Positions 47,575 through 58,721 of a stretch of DNA of 64,000 nt are shown here, piece after piece. Under the pieces are notes generated by a model. The model was not told where the DNA came from, ran no database searches, and was given only the letters and a program-made list of their open reading frames with translations. Each line of letters opens with the position of its first letter. Within the stretch, counting starts at the first letter, position 1. Made by a program: the position numbers and the translations under genes. The stretch comes from Malaya genurostris (taxonomy: Eukaryota > Arthropoda > Insecta > Diptera > Culicidae), in contig NC_080572.1 of NCBI RefSeq assembly GCF_030247185.1, forward strand, positions 82,690,935-82,754,934, read 5' to 3'.

Positions 47575-48880
47575 TCAGTTTTTGCCTCTCTCATATTTTT
47601 CATTTTAATCCGACTTCCAATTCCGAAATTACAGGGTGATATGTACCAAAAAAAGGAAAAAAATAGTCACACACGTTTTTATAGAGATGGCGAACCAATT
47701 TTCATTAACTTAGATTTAACTGAAAGGTCTTAAAGCCTCATGCAATTTTCTTGAATTTCATTTGAATCCGACTTCCGGTTCAGAAATTACAAGGAAATAT
47801 ATTCAAATTTTTTAAAAATTGCGCACTCAATTTTCTCGAAAATTTATAACCCGATTTTCACAAACTAAGAAGCAAATACAAGGCCATAAAATTCTTTAAA
47901 AAAATCTCGAAAAGTTGTTCCAGATCCGACTTTCGGTTCCGGTATTCAAGTGCAACTAGTGAAAATTTTCAATTTCATGAATATTTTTTCACAAGCGATA
48001 GCCAAACAAAGTGCACATTTTTATGAATATTTTTATGATATTTTTTTATTGCTAATTTCATCTAGTTGGTAGATCTTGTTAGTTAGTGAATATATAAAAC
48101 TACTTTGAGACTACTAGTCCTCGGTTTCCGCTTCCGAAAGCACCGATAATAGTGAAGAAATTCTACAAAAACGGAACTCGCTTCGATTTCTCAGCAACGG
48201 TTAATCCGATTTTCACGAATCATGATTCAAATTAAAGCTTGCATTGTCTTCCGGTTCCGAAATTATAGGGCGATGAGTGTCAAAACATTGAAATCGTCAT
48301 TCAAAATGGGGGCGGCCCGTTTGGTATAAAGTCATTTGGCATAATGCCATTTGTCATAATAATAATTGGATTCGCAATATTTTAACCTAATGTAAATTTT
48401 CGTTTGTTTTTCGATCCAGCGATGTTTTGCAAGGAAAAATCCAACCAAAATTCGTGAATTTTATATTCGGTCCGAATATTTCAATAATATTAGGTGAAAT
48501 GGCATTATTATTTTTTATTTTTATAATTCTGTATTTACTACACACTGTCATTTTATATAAGCAACTCACACTCACTGCACAATCTTCTGTTCGTCATAGA
48601 TGATTCACGTCGAGACGACCAAAGGCCGCCGGAAAAGCCCCCCCCCCCCCCCCCCCTCGGAAGCGCCAGTTACAATTTCCATTAAGCAGCATGTTCATCT
48701 AATATGCCAAGTGACCATTATGCCAAATAACCATTAAGCCAAAAAACTATTATGCCAAACGTGGTATATGCCATTCAAAATGACGATGCAAAACTAGTAC
48801 ACGACGGTACGTGCAGCTTTGCTCCGTTCGCAGCGTGCTTTGTTCAATTTTGTACAGCGTGCATTGGCACATTTAAATCT
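47575..48880 (-). repeat. Degenerate family X copy, interrupted at 48309-48771
   Basis: Contains three or four diverged sub-repeats with the complement of GGAACCGGAAGTCGGAT. 48000-48300 and 48772-48880 together are the reverse complement of 55196-55640, including the blocks ACCGGTGCTTTCG and CATCGTCATTTTGAA. The join is interrupted by the insertion described next. Confidence 0.7.
48309..48771. mobile_element. 463-bp element with TTTGGCATAAT end repeats and a poly-C tract
   Basis: Flanked by the direct duplication CATTCAAAATG (48298-48308 and 48772-48782). The homologous copy at 55290 has the site without insertion. Both ends carry several short copies of TTTGGCATAATG in inverted orientation (GTTTGGTATAAAGTCATTTG at left; its counterpart at right). 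A run of about 19 C occurs at 48638-48656. No coding frame. Confidence 0.7.
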
Positions 48881-48979
48881 ATATTTTTCTGGTCAAAAAA
48901 TGTAAATTTCTAATTCTTTTTTTCAATTTGTACCTACTTGTTAGTGTTATTACAAGATCATGATAAGAATGTTTTTCTA

Positions 48980-50014
48980 AAGACTGTCCCAGAAAGTATG
49001 GACGCACTTTGATTCCGCTGTAAATAATTCAAAAGCGTTAGATGTTCAAATTTTATTCGATATACTGATAATATTAGACTACAACAACAGAATATTATTC
49101 TCAACATTTGCTACTTAGCCATTGTAGACTAGCTGGCGCACCTTTTTGAGATCGTTCCTCATTAAATTCCGTACAGACTTCTTGGCGACAAGTTTTGACA
49201 CTTTTTTTCCCAATCTTTTTCTAACTGTTGAATGTTTCCTAAGATGTGCCTTCGTTAATGCCCAAAATTACTCAATTGTTCGAAGTTGAGGGCAATTTGG
49301 TGGATTCATGTCTTTTGGGATGATAGTGACATTTTTGGTAGTATACCATTCTACCGTTGATTTCGAGGATCCTTGTGGCTTCGAATCATGGGTAGAAGTC
49401 GTTTTTGTAAACATTCCTTGCTGTATATTTCGCTGTTCATTGAAGCAGTGGTGATGAATGGTTTTGAAATCTTACCGCAGCTACAAAATGCTTGCCAGAC
49501 CATTGCTTTCTTACCAAATTTTTCGACTTCAATCGATGTCTCGGACTGGTTTAACACTTGCCCTTATCGCATCGTATAATATTGTGGTCCCGGCAAGGAT
49601 TTGTAATCAAGTTTCTCGTAGGTTTCGTCTTCCATGATTATGCAGTTCAAATTTCCAGCAAGAGTCGTATGTACAGCTTTCGAATCCTCGACCTGATCGA
49701 TGCTTCTTGTTTCGGACTACGTTTTTGTTGTTTCTGCTTCTTATAGGTTCTAGGATTCAAACGTTCTTTAGTACGAAGAACATTTGACTTCGAAGTGCCC
49801 ATTGTTTTGGCCACATCCTGAACTGAAACCTCCTTCTTTTGCTCGAATGCCTTCAGTATATTTTTGCTATCTTTCTCAGTGACAGTCCGCGTTCTGCACA
49901 AATGGTTAGTGAAGAGTGTTAACAACAGGACGCAGCCATAAAAATTGACAGATTCTGAACCATTGCGAAATGGTAACGGTTTTTGGTTGCGTCCATACTT
50001 ACTGAGACAGTCTT
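48980..50014 (-). mobile_element. DD37E-type mariner, dead copy
   Basis: 1035 bp, flanked by TA on both sides (48978-48979 and 50015-50016). Inverted ends: AAGACTGTCCCAGAAAGTAT at left, and the complement of AAGACTGTCTCAGTAAGTAT at right, continuing GGACGCA. The minus-strand transposase relic is described separately. Confidence 0.85.
49180..49925 (-). pseudogene. Mariner transposase relic (DD37E clade)
   Basis: Minus-strand order: N-terminal helix-turn-helix SVQDVAKTMGTSKSNVLRTK (about 49815-49755) and basic KKQKQQKRSPKQEA; then, after stops and frameshifts, AMVWQAFCSCGKISKPFI and KECLQKRLLPMIRSHKDP (about 49500-49370). Next WYTTKNVTIIPKDMNPPNC appears in another frame, with PQLRTIE then a stop before FWAL. 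The block holding the second catalytic Asp (normally ..LFWPDLASCHY..) is missing between RSHKDP and WYTTKN, so it cannot be active. Mariner transposases cut and insert at TA. Confidence 0.75.
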
Positions 50015-50021
50015 TAAATGA

Positions 50022-50165
50022 CGTTCAATTGCCATTGAAAATTTTCAACATGAAACGTTTCTGATGAAATGAAGAGGATTTTTGTTTTGCGTTTATGGCT
50101 GTCTTCGTTCTCCGCCAAGTGACAGCATTTGAATACAGTAATTTCGTTTACCTGAATGGCTATTT
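50022..50165. repeat. Direct repeat copy 1 (partner at 51056)
   Basis: Shares GACGTTCA.TTG.CATTGAA, GAAATGA.GAGGATTTTTGTT, GCTGTCTTCGTTCTC.GCCAAGTGACAGCA and TTTCGTTT.CCTGAATGG with 51056-51190. Confidence 0.65.
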
Positions 50166-51055
50166 AGTATTTAAAATTTTAGTTGAAACAACCAGGGCGT
50201 GAAACATTAATATTTTGCAGTTCCTGTTCCAGATTAAAGTTTCGAAACTGAACACGTTCGTCGTTCTGTACAGTATTATTTTGGAGATAAAGCTAACGAT
50301 CGCAAAACAACTAAAATGTTAGTTGTTTTCCTAAATTTGATAGGTTAAAATTTGGTACAAATAATCGATTGTTGTTTTAACTAAACTTTGATTTATCGTG
50401 CTGGCAGTTTAGCAATGACTCCCAGCAAAGTTACGCATCACAAAAGAGCAACGAGACGTTACAGTTGAGCAATGACATACACCCTAAGCGACAAATGAAA
50501 CGTTTCAATGAGGTGTCACTCGTGCAACTGAGCAATGACACAATCCCAGCAAAGTTACCTGTATGCATGAAAGCCAAAAATATCTCGGTTGTTTTAACCA
50601 ATTATTCAGTTATTTGAGCTTAAGACACCTATTGCAATAATTATTTTTTACTGGTAGTCTCTTCGGTGGACAGTTTATCGACCGCTTAAACAACGAAATT
50701 TTTCCTACGTAGCTCAGATGATATAATTCCTAAAAGGGAGTTCATCAGCAAAACGTTCACAGAGCATTAGGAAATTTTTCCTCCACTTCCAGAATGGCTC
50801 GCTGGAATAGTTTTTTTTATTCCGTTTTCAAGAATGTTGCTTATAAGTCTAATGCTACAGATGCACTTTCCTGAAAATACAAATAGTACCACTTCACTTT
50901 GGTAGCAAGTTTTGAAGCTTAATTCTTTTTAATTACATTTACATGGCCTGTCAAAAACTACATTACTCGCAGATGAAATTAACACATTTATACTTTTGGA
51001 ATATTTATTTAATACATGGAAAACTTGTTTTAAAATTCTGCATACTGACATAAGT
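50166..51055. other. Segment between the direct repeats
   Basis: Holds a block (50342-50388) shared with the CACGGA-ended element at 20080-21134, and two copies of CCCAGCAAAGTTAC (50417 and 50545). No gene. Confidence 0.35.
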
Positions 51056-51190
51056 GACGTTCATTTGTCATTGAATATATTCTTCATATTCATACGTTTC
51101 TAGTGAAATGAGGAGGATTTTTGTTCTGCGTTTTGCTGTCTTCGTTCTCTGCCAAGTGACAGCAATTTCGTTTGCCTGAATGGTTATGAC
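51056..51190. repeat. Direct repeat copy 2 (partner at 50022)
   Basis: See 50022-50165. The same orientation at about 1.03 kb spacing suggests a local duplication or two insertions of one element. Confidence 0.6.
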
Positions 51191-52640
51191 AAAATCGCGG
51201 ATATGTTAGTGACTTGCGGGTTCTTCGTGTAGCGTTTAAGCAGTCAAATTAACGGAATCTAATCTATGTGTGTACGTGATAAGCACCAAATAACCTTGTC
51301 AATCTAGTTTCACCCTCTTCCGTTCAGTATTCAGAAATTAGATTTCACCCTCTTACGAGCCATTCCCAGAGCGCAACCCCTCTCCGTCACTGTACTATAC
51401 AATCTCCCTCGGCCGTATCGCTCGAAATTCAACCGAACTGATACCATTGGGAAGGTGTTTCCTGACACATGTCTGGTACATGGCTAACACCCTCTTCGTT
51501 GCCGGTCACAGCAAACCACTGTGGAAGGACTTTCATTCCTATCCACCACATCTTTCGGTCACTATTTCGTAGAAAACCAAACAGAACCCAACGTCCTCCC
51601 AGCAGTGCTTGATTCTTGGTAAAAGATTATTAACTTATCAAATTGTTAGATTGTTTATTTGATTTAGAAAGAGTGGATTATGCAAGAACAACCTCTTTTC
51701 CTATGGTGCGGGGAAGGGAGCTGGGAGCGGCAACTAATGTCTAATCAACACTATTCGTTTAACCTTGCCCTCGTTGAATGGCATGCTCATCCGAAGGACC
51801 TTCCAGTTCGCCTGGCCGCTTGTCCAAATCTTATTAAAATCAGTCAAATAAATCGTCCTGTGCCAGACGGTATGTCGGCATTTAATGTGGCAAGCGGAAG
51901 AAAGCGATCCCATCCGCTCTGACGTCATTGGAATGGAATGTCCACCTGTTGCATCTAGAGCAAACATTCACCCTCTAAAATCCTTTCCGCCTGTTACTTA
52001 CGGTATTGGCAATCTATGATGAAAATGCCCTAAAAATCGTTTAAGCATTTTGGTCACGTACCGAACATTCGCAGCCCTATTGTTCAGTACCCCAACTCCG
52101 AGCGGGTGCCGGTATCGATTCGGTGAAGGACGAAAACAGCGAGAGATTTTTTCTTTGACACCAGATAATAACAATAAATACAGGCGCATCAGGTGTGCGA
52201 AGAGGAACCGTGAAAACGCTTACTACATGAGGATGTGTTAGTTCTAACCTGGCAAGGATCTACGAGCTGGTCAGCTGGTAGAGCGTATGGCAGAAGCATA
52301 CTTCAGAAAGTGGTCAGATGAGTAGGACTTCTTCGGACATTGGCTGATGACAGAAACAGCAGCAGCAGCAGGGGTTTCGGTTGTGGAACTGAGCTAAGGA
52401 AAATGTATCCCACCCGGTTATGGACTCTTCATACCGTCTCATTAGATTTCTAATCTAGATGTGTGTATAAACATGCAGCACTGTCCCGTCCGTTGGTTTA
52501 TCTAGGTGCATCCGAATCGGTCGACCACGTGGCTGATTTGCACCGGTACACGTGGCCCGGAGAGCATTATCCGATGTGGCCTTTCGGTTGGTGATTAGAA
52601 GTAATGGGAAACGAGGTTTGTGCGGTTAGAGGTGTTTTTT
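51191..52640. other. GC-richer non-repeat island
   Basis: No domain-bearing frame. Contains the tRNA-like segment listed separately and a short CAGCAGCAGCAG run near 52360. Confidence 0.3.
52262..52312 (+). ncRNA. tRNA-like fragment (pseudo-tRNA or SINE head)
   Basis: TGGTCAGCTGGTAGAGC resembles a tRNA D-arm and A box. It is followed by a perfect 5-bp anticodon-type stem GTATG/CATAC around the seven-base loop GCAGAAG. Position 33 is C rather than T, and no convincing T-arm follows, so this is not a functional tRNA as read. Confidence 0.3.
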
Positions 52641-53465
52641 TCCTTGGTGAAGGAAAATCGCACTGGAATTCCTTGGTGGAAAACCGGGAGTCGTTTTCTT
52701 GAGAGGAAAAATAGGATTAAATGTAGATGTTCAAGAAAAAAGTGTTCGTTTCTAATCTTTAAGTGCTAATTATTCGGTTTGTGTTTTCTAATAAACTGGA
52801 CAGGACTCTACTTTAAGGTTTGATTGAAAACTTGTTTTTAATTCCTTGCTTAAATTTAAACATTTAAGAATACAGTTTCAAAAGATCATAAAAGCATACA
52901 AACAAATGTACTTGCATAAAGCTACAACAATATACCTCTATTCAATTCATGCCAATTGTTGTCAAAAGTAAGGTATGTGATAGTTTGAAAATTTTATGAT
53001 TTGAAACTTATATATATAATTGAATAAAAATAAACGATGAAATTTGTACAAATAACGCATATTGAAAATGTTTATCTAAAGTGTCGACCTACAAATTATC
53101 ATTCGTTATTTCGTTTAATATTTAATATAGATGACATTTTTACTTGTTAATCCAATGAAACGGGAGCATTTATGTTACCCATGTTGTTGAAGACACTATT
53201 CATACTTTCGAAGTTCTCCTTCCGGTGAACGACCTTAGACAAACATTAGTAATTTTTCCACAGGAATTATCCACAAACGACGAAGACATAAAATTCAAGT
53301 TGAAAAGTTCCAGAAATTAATCACACAAAAGATAGGTAAAATCAGAATTTACTTTCTCCGAATTTAATGAAACTTTGCACACGGACTCGGTATGGCAAAC
53401 CATTTGTTTTTGTACGGATGGGGAGGTCGTAACTGTTAGCAGTTTAATGGTACAAAATTAGTGTC
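52641..53465. other. AT-rich segment, no gene
   Basis: Nothing recognised. Confidence 0.3.
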
Positions 53466-53469
53466 GAAG

Positions 53470-53600
53470 CAGTTTCGATTTTAGAGGTTTCAACCTTAAG
53501 GTCATTCGTCTCTTCGGGCCAGAAAAATCTTTCCAACCTCATGTGCGTGGTAGGGAATCGAATCCTGGTGGGCTGCGTAAAAAGCATCGACTTACGTTAA
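53470..53600 (-). mobile_element. Second tRNA-related SINE family, fragment
   Basis: Read on the minus strand, GGATTCGATTCCC (53553-53565) fits a B box. Downstream body CTGGCCCGAAGAGACGAATG, then ACCTTAAGGTTGAAACCTCT, is typical of a mosquito SINE as I recall it. The A-box half is not recognisable. It is unrelated to the SINE at 24.0 kb. Confidence 0.5.
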
Positions 53601-53878
53601 GAAGAAGTTTGAGGAAATAGGAAGAGTGCTTCAAAATATGTACTCTGAATAATAAACCTGTTTTTTTAACAACAAGAAAATTAACTGGAAACACTTGTTT
53701 AAATCCACCAAGTTGCAAAGTTTTGTACGGTTTTTGCATCACCCCATAGTTCCGGGACCGAAATTCGGATCCGAATGAAACTCATCAAAAGCCTATGAGA
53801 TCGTAAATGCATTTATTTGATCTAAAGTTAGTGATAGTCGGTTGGGCAATCTTTGTGATATCAATATTTATGGTTTTC

Positions 53879-54080
53879 TTCACGTCCCGTCTTTGACTCG
53901 TCAGTGCATAACAGTTTATGTGGAACTGTTATGCCACCTAACAGTTCAAAATAATCCGCTAAGCAGACATAATAATTCTGCTCCTTACCAAACACGTTTA
54001 TCTTTTACACTGAAGTATAATGTGTCATTGAGGAGCTAGGATTTTTTTTTGTGCGTAGGGCACAAACTGATTTCGATTTT
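53879..54080. mobile_element. Foldback-like fragment, CGTTTCGTC family, copy 2
   Basis: CACGTCCCGTCTTTGACTCG then TCAGTGCATAACAGTTTATG matches the ends of the copies at 29831 and 56623. The inner GTGCGTAGGGCACAA also recurs in related form. The right inverted end is not seen, so it is partial. Confidence 0.5.
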
Positions 54081-54169
54081 GCATTAATTCGGGAGTTTTC
54101 GACCACTGTTTCGGTATTCCCCGACCGGTATTCATAACCAAAATCAATACATTGGGCTAGAGGAGAGTC

Positions 54170-54330
54170 GCTTAACACAAACTCTGTGCCCCATGAAACA
54201 GCTACTTGTCAAAACTGAGCCCTTTGTGTGCCGCAACTATGCAACTGTATGAAAACGAAAGTTCCAATATTGATAAATGCTCCAACGCATTGTGTTAATG
54301 TGTGATTGGCACATTGTTCTAAACGTCCTC
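54170..54330. repeat. Interspersed repeat, partner of 4235-4425
   Basis: See 4235-4425. Same orientation, moderately diverged. Confidence 0.55.
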
Positions 54331-54482
54331 CCGTTGACATTGGGTCATGGTCTAACAAGACCAGAAAATGGAGCAGTTCGAGAGCTAGCTCCGAAGATTT
54401 TTTTTATATGTTCCACATAATCACTTTATATGACGGCTAAGAAATTTTGACGCTCATCGACGTGTAATCCCACAAAAAACTG

Positions 54483-55140
54483 TTTTACTCCACCTAGTGC
54501 TGTAATGATCCCTTTCCCATATCAATCATAATTTTCTTCGATTTTTTGAAGAATAACCGAAATCGGATTGTTTGGCCGTCTACTGATAATGACGATCCAT
54601 TTGAATAGATTTACTTCGTTCTCCGTTTCGCTCATTTAAGTAATGGTATAAAATTCTTAACACATTTTATCCAATTATTCCGGAACTGGAAGTCGGATCC
54701 AAATGAAGTTCAGAAGGTTTATATAGGGTCACAGGACCATTTATTTGAAATAAAAAAAAATTGTAAAAATCCGTCACGCCATCTCTGAGAAAAGTGAAAA
54801 AGGAATTTGAAATTGGAAATTTTACACTAATTGCCCTATAATCCTGGAACCGGAAGTCGGATCTAAATGAAATTCAAAGGTTTGGTATTGGACTCTTAGA
54901 CCATTCACGTCGGTTACGTCATATGTGAGAAAAGTAAGCACACATATTTTCATTTTTTGTCCATTTTATCCTATAACTGCGGAACCGGAAGTCTGATCCA
55001 AATCAAACTTCAGAATTTTGTACACACATTTTGCGTAATCGACGAACTGAGTCAAATGGTATATGACCCTCCGGGCCTCGGTTCAAAAGTCGGTTTTTAC
55101 AATGGTTGCATAACCTTTCTATATGAGAAGCAAAGAAGAC
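54483..55140 (+). repeat. Short complete family X copy
   Basis: Starts with the 5' near-palindrome TCCACCTAGTGC and ATGATCCCTTTCCC, contains three diverged sub-repeats (GGAACTGGAAGTCGGATCC, GGAACCGGAAGTCGGATCT, GGAACCGGAAGTCTGATCC), and ends with GACGAACTGAGTCAAATGG, CCTCCGGGCCTCGG and CCTTTCTATATGAGAAG. It lacks the 326-bp hairpin and a long microsatellite. Confidence 0.7.
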
Positions 55141-55195
55141 GGATCTATCTACAACTGGACGACAACTTTTGAAATCTGGAGTTTTTTCAATTGTA

Positions 55196-56020
55196 TTTAA
55201 CCCTGCACGCTATACGAAATTGAACAAAGCACGCTGCGATCGGAGCAAAGTCGCACGTACCGTCGCGTACTAGTTTTGCATCGTCATTTTGAATTTGAAT
55301 GTTTTGACACCCATCGCCCTATAATTTCGGAACCGGAAGTCGGATCAGGATGAAATAGCACAGTATATTTGAAGACGATAAGAGGTTTAATTTGAATCAT
55401 GATTCGTGAAAATCGGTTCAACCGTTGCTGAGAAATCGAATCGAGTTTCGTTTTTGGAGATTTTCTTCACTATTACCGGTGCTTTCGATAGCGAAAACCC
55501 GGAACTAGTAGTCCCAAACAAGTTTTATATATTCATTAACTAACTAGATCTGCAAACTAGATGAATTGAGCAGTAAGTTTGATAAAAATGTGCACGTCGT
55601 TTTGCCATCGCTTGCGAAAAAATACTCATGAAATTGAAAATTTTCACTAATCGCGCTGTAATACCAGAACCGGAAGTCGGATCTGGATCAACTTTTCGGG
55701 AACTTTTAAAGGAATTTTAAGACCTTTTATTTGCTTATTAGTTTGTAAAAGTAGTTAAGAAATTTCCGAGAAAATTAACTGCGCATTTTTCATAAATTTG
55801 CACATATTTCCTTGTATTTCCGGAACCGGAAGTCGGATTCAAATGATATTCAGGAAAATTGGATGGGGCCACAAGACTTTTCATTTGAATCTAAGTTTGT
55901 GAAATTCGGTTCAGCCATCTCGGAGAAAATTGAGTTACATTTGTCACATACACACATACATACATACATACATACATACACACATACATTCATACATACA
56001 TACATACATACATACATACA
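55196..56020 (+). repeat. Family X copy, 5' and middle part
   Basis: Four diverged sub-repeats with GGAACCGGAAGTCGGAT, then the CATA/CA microsatellite (55946-56020), where a LINE has inserted. Its 3' end resumes at 58722. 55196-55640 is the inverted partner of 47990-48880. Confidence 0.7.
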
Positions 56021-56024
56021 AACA

Positions 56025-58356
56025 ATTTTTTTATATATTTATTTATTCGTCAAACAAATGTATACTACAGACAAACAAAGAGTTACAATGGTTTCTTATA
56101 TGCTATACATTATTTCTACGATTTGATTTTAATTTTTATTTTATTTGTTTCCTGGACATAGTTAGATCGATTTTTTGGCAGTTTCCGTTATAAAAGCACA
56201 TCATTTGATTAACAGGATTATTTTTGGCATAATTTGTTTTATATTTTTTTTTCCAAGAATATTTGACGACTTCTGAGATGGCAACTATGAGCATAAAATT
56301 TTAGTTGTGAAAGCAATGATTCAGATTGTACTCGTTGAGAAATAATGGCGTTGATGAAATAAAACATTGTAGCTTTGCGGCGTTCTTCGAGTGTTTGTAA
56401 GTTAATGAGCATACAACGCGCTTTATATGATGGAAGAGGAAATGTAGTCCAGTTTAGTCTACGAAGCGCATACAGTAGAAATTGTTTGTGTTCTACGTGT
56501 ACGGAGGTACATGGGTTCCATAGTATGCTGCAGTATTCCAAAATTGGCCTGACGTAAGTTGTATATAATAATTGTATTGTGTAAGGGTCCTGAAAATTAT
56601 GACTAAAACGTTTAATGAACTTGATTTTACGTTTCGTCTTAGACTCATCAGTGCGTAGCAGTTTATGTTGAACAGCTACCTCCGACCTGACGGTTCAACA
56701 TAAACCGTCATAAACATAAGTCTAGTATCAAAACCGACGTCCCGAACGAAACAAGTTTCGGCTTACTAGCCGTACAGATTGTGGTAAGTTTGAGAGGTAA
56801 AGAGTTTTTACCCCCTAATTTATGCTAGGTGCATATAACCAATTTCACTTGATTTTACGTTTCGTCTTAGACTAGTAAGCCGAGACTTGTTTCGTTCGGG
56901 ACGTCGGTTTTGATATTAGACTTAGGTGTAATATCAAAGAAGTGATTTGCAAATAGAATTAACCGTCAGGTCGGAGGTAGCAGTTCAACATAAACTGCTA
57001 CGCCCTGATGAGTCTAAGACGAAACGTAAAAATAAGTTAAATTGGTTATGTGCACCTAGCATAAATTAGGGGGTAAAAACTCTTTACCTCTCAAACTTAC
57101 CGTTTAATGGAGCCTAACATACTAGGTATTTGCTTTATTGACAATTGTATTATAATGCTCCACGAAAGTAAGTCTTGAGTCTAAAATTACGCCTAGGTCT
57201 CTAATAATTTTGCATGTTAATGTTAATAGAAGGAGGCATGATTTTTCTACTAAACGTTACTGAATTACATTTCTTAACGTTTAGTTGGAGTAAGCTTTTA
57301 TTGCACCAAATGTTGAATACGTTAATTTCATATTGGAATACTTCTGCATCTACAGCTTTTGTTATTGCCATAAAGAGTTTCGTGTCGTCTGCATATACTA
57401 GTACTTTTAAATGTTTGAGTAAGAAGGAAATGTCGTTTACGTACAAGATAAAAAGAAGAGGGCCTAAATGTGAACCTTGGGGAACACCTGAAGTGACATT
57501 TATTGATTTGGAGTTTTCGTTTTGATAGCGTACAATTTGTTTACGTTTTGTGAGATATGATTCAAGCCATTCCAAAAGTTTTTGTTCAATGCCATATTAT
57601 TTAATTTTGAATAGCAATAATGGTATGTCAATTCTGTCGAAAGCTTTGCTGAAGTCAGTATAGAGAGTTTCTACATAATTTCCAATAGCTTCCAAAGTGA
57701 ATGTAATGAATTCCAAGAGATTTGTTGACGTAGAACGATCTTTGAAAAAGCCATGTTGTTTGGAATTATGTAATTTTTTACTTGTTGAAATATTTTTCCA
57801 TTGATAATTGATAAACTGTTTGAAAAGTTTTGGAATGCACGGCAATTCCTCGATAATTACGTATGTCTGATTTTGAGCCTGATTTAAATACCGGTATTAA
57901 AAAGGAGGATTTCCATGTTTCTGGAAATATTCCTGTTCTTAGAGATAAATTGAAGAGATGGTGTAATGGTGTTGTGAGTTCAGTAGCTAAGTGTTTCAAA
58001 AATATTGGTGCTATTCCTTCAGGTACAGGTCCCTTTGCTGCGTTGAGGTTTTCAAGTGCAGTGAATATTTTTTTCCTTGATAATTGATTGATACTGATGT
58101 CATTAGAAAGCTCCTGTATAAAGGCAAAGTAGTCACGATCTGTTTCGGCATATGATGTATATATTTCTTGGAAAAAAAATTGCAAATAAATTACAAAATT
58201 CAGTGCTATTATTTCCAGTACTTCCGTCTAGGTTCGTCTGAGTAGAAAGGTTGTTATTCTTTAGTTTTGTTTTAACATAGCTAAAGAAATTTGCTCTTTG
58301 ATTTCGCTTTCAACTTTAAGATTATATTCTTCGTGTGCCGAGTTGATTGCTATTTT
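56025..58356 (-). pseudogene. Jockey/CR1-like LINE reverse transcriptase, frameshifted
   Basis: Minus-strand blocks: ANFFSYVKTKLKNNNLS near 58290; SFLIPVFKSGSKSDIRNYRG near 57900; QHGFFKDRSTSTNLLEFI near 57740; DFSKAFDRI near 57650; SGVPQGSHLGPLLFILYVND near 57480; LVYADDTKLF near 57400 (catalytic YADD); IRDLGVILDSRLTFVEHY near 57190; then, after an insertion, RPILEYCSILW near 56540 and ALRRLNW near 56460. A relic 3' UTR follows to about 56025. Frameshifts separate the blocks. The endonuclease is not present, so it is 5'-truncated, ending where the CATA microsatellite of the host repeat resumes. Retrotransposition of such elements is by target-primed reverse transcription. Confidence 0.8.
56618..57100. 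mobile_element. Foldback-like element, CGTTTCGTC family, copy 3, inside the LINE
   Basis: Flanked by a 9-bp target duplication CGTTTAATG (56609-56617 and 57101-57109) that interrupts the LINE between IVNKANT and RPILEYC. Inside are three pairs of inverted blocks: CGTTTCGTCTTAGACTCATC (56630) with its complement near 57005; CGACGTCCCGAACGAAACAA (56737) with its complement near 56890; and TTTGAGAGGTAAAGAGTTTT (56794) with its complement near 57090. Long modular inverted arms and a 9-bp duplication resemble Foldback/MULE-type elements. Confidence 0.8.
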
Positions 58357-58410
58357 CAGGTCATACATACATACATACATACATACACTCACACGCATAC
58401 ACACAGGCAG
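58357..58410 (+). repeat. CATA/CA microsatellite segment
   Basis: ATACATACATACATACATAC, then CACACGCATACACACAGGCAGACAT. It is the continuation of the family X microsatellite between two LINE insertions. Confidence 0.7.
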
Positions 58411-58720
58411 ACATTTATTTATTTTTATTTCATTTATTTATTTATTTATTTCGTCAAGCAAATGTAGACTACATATAAATTGTTTACAATGTTCACTTAC
58501 ATACTACGCATTATTTCTACGACAAAGCTGAGATTTGATTTGATTTTTAGACATAGTAAGGTCAAGATATTCGCAGTATTGATTGTAATGGCGCATTATT
58601 CGATTGACTGGACTGTATTTTGCATAATTTGTTCTAGCTTGTTTTTCTAAAAATAATTTCCTGTTTGTTGATTCCATCTGACTGTAGTCTACATGAAATA
58701 TTACCTTATATTATATCGAT
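58411..58720 (-). mobile_element. Second, strongly truncated copy of the same LINE
   Basis: TTATTTCGTCAAGCAAATGT, GACTACATA, ACTACGCATTATTTCTACGA and GCATAATTTGTT match the 3' UTR of the preceding LINE (56035-56240), diverged. It is only the 3' end. Confidence 0.6.
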
Positions 58721-58721
58721 G

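Noticed and set aside
55812..56126. His/Thr-rich frames near 55.9 kb
   Set aside because: Translation of the CATA microsatellite in family X.
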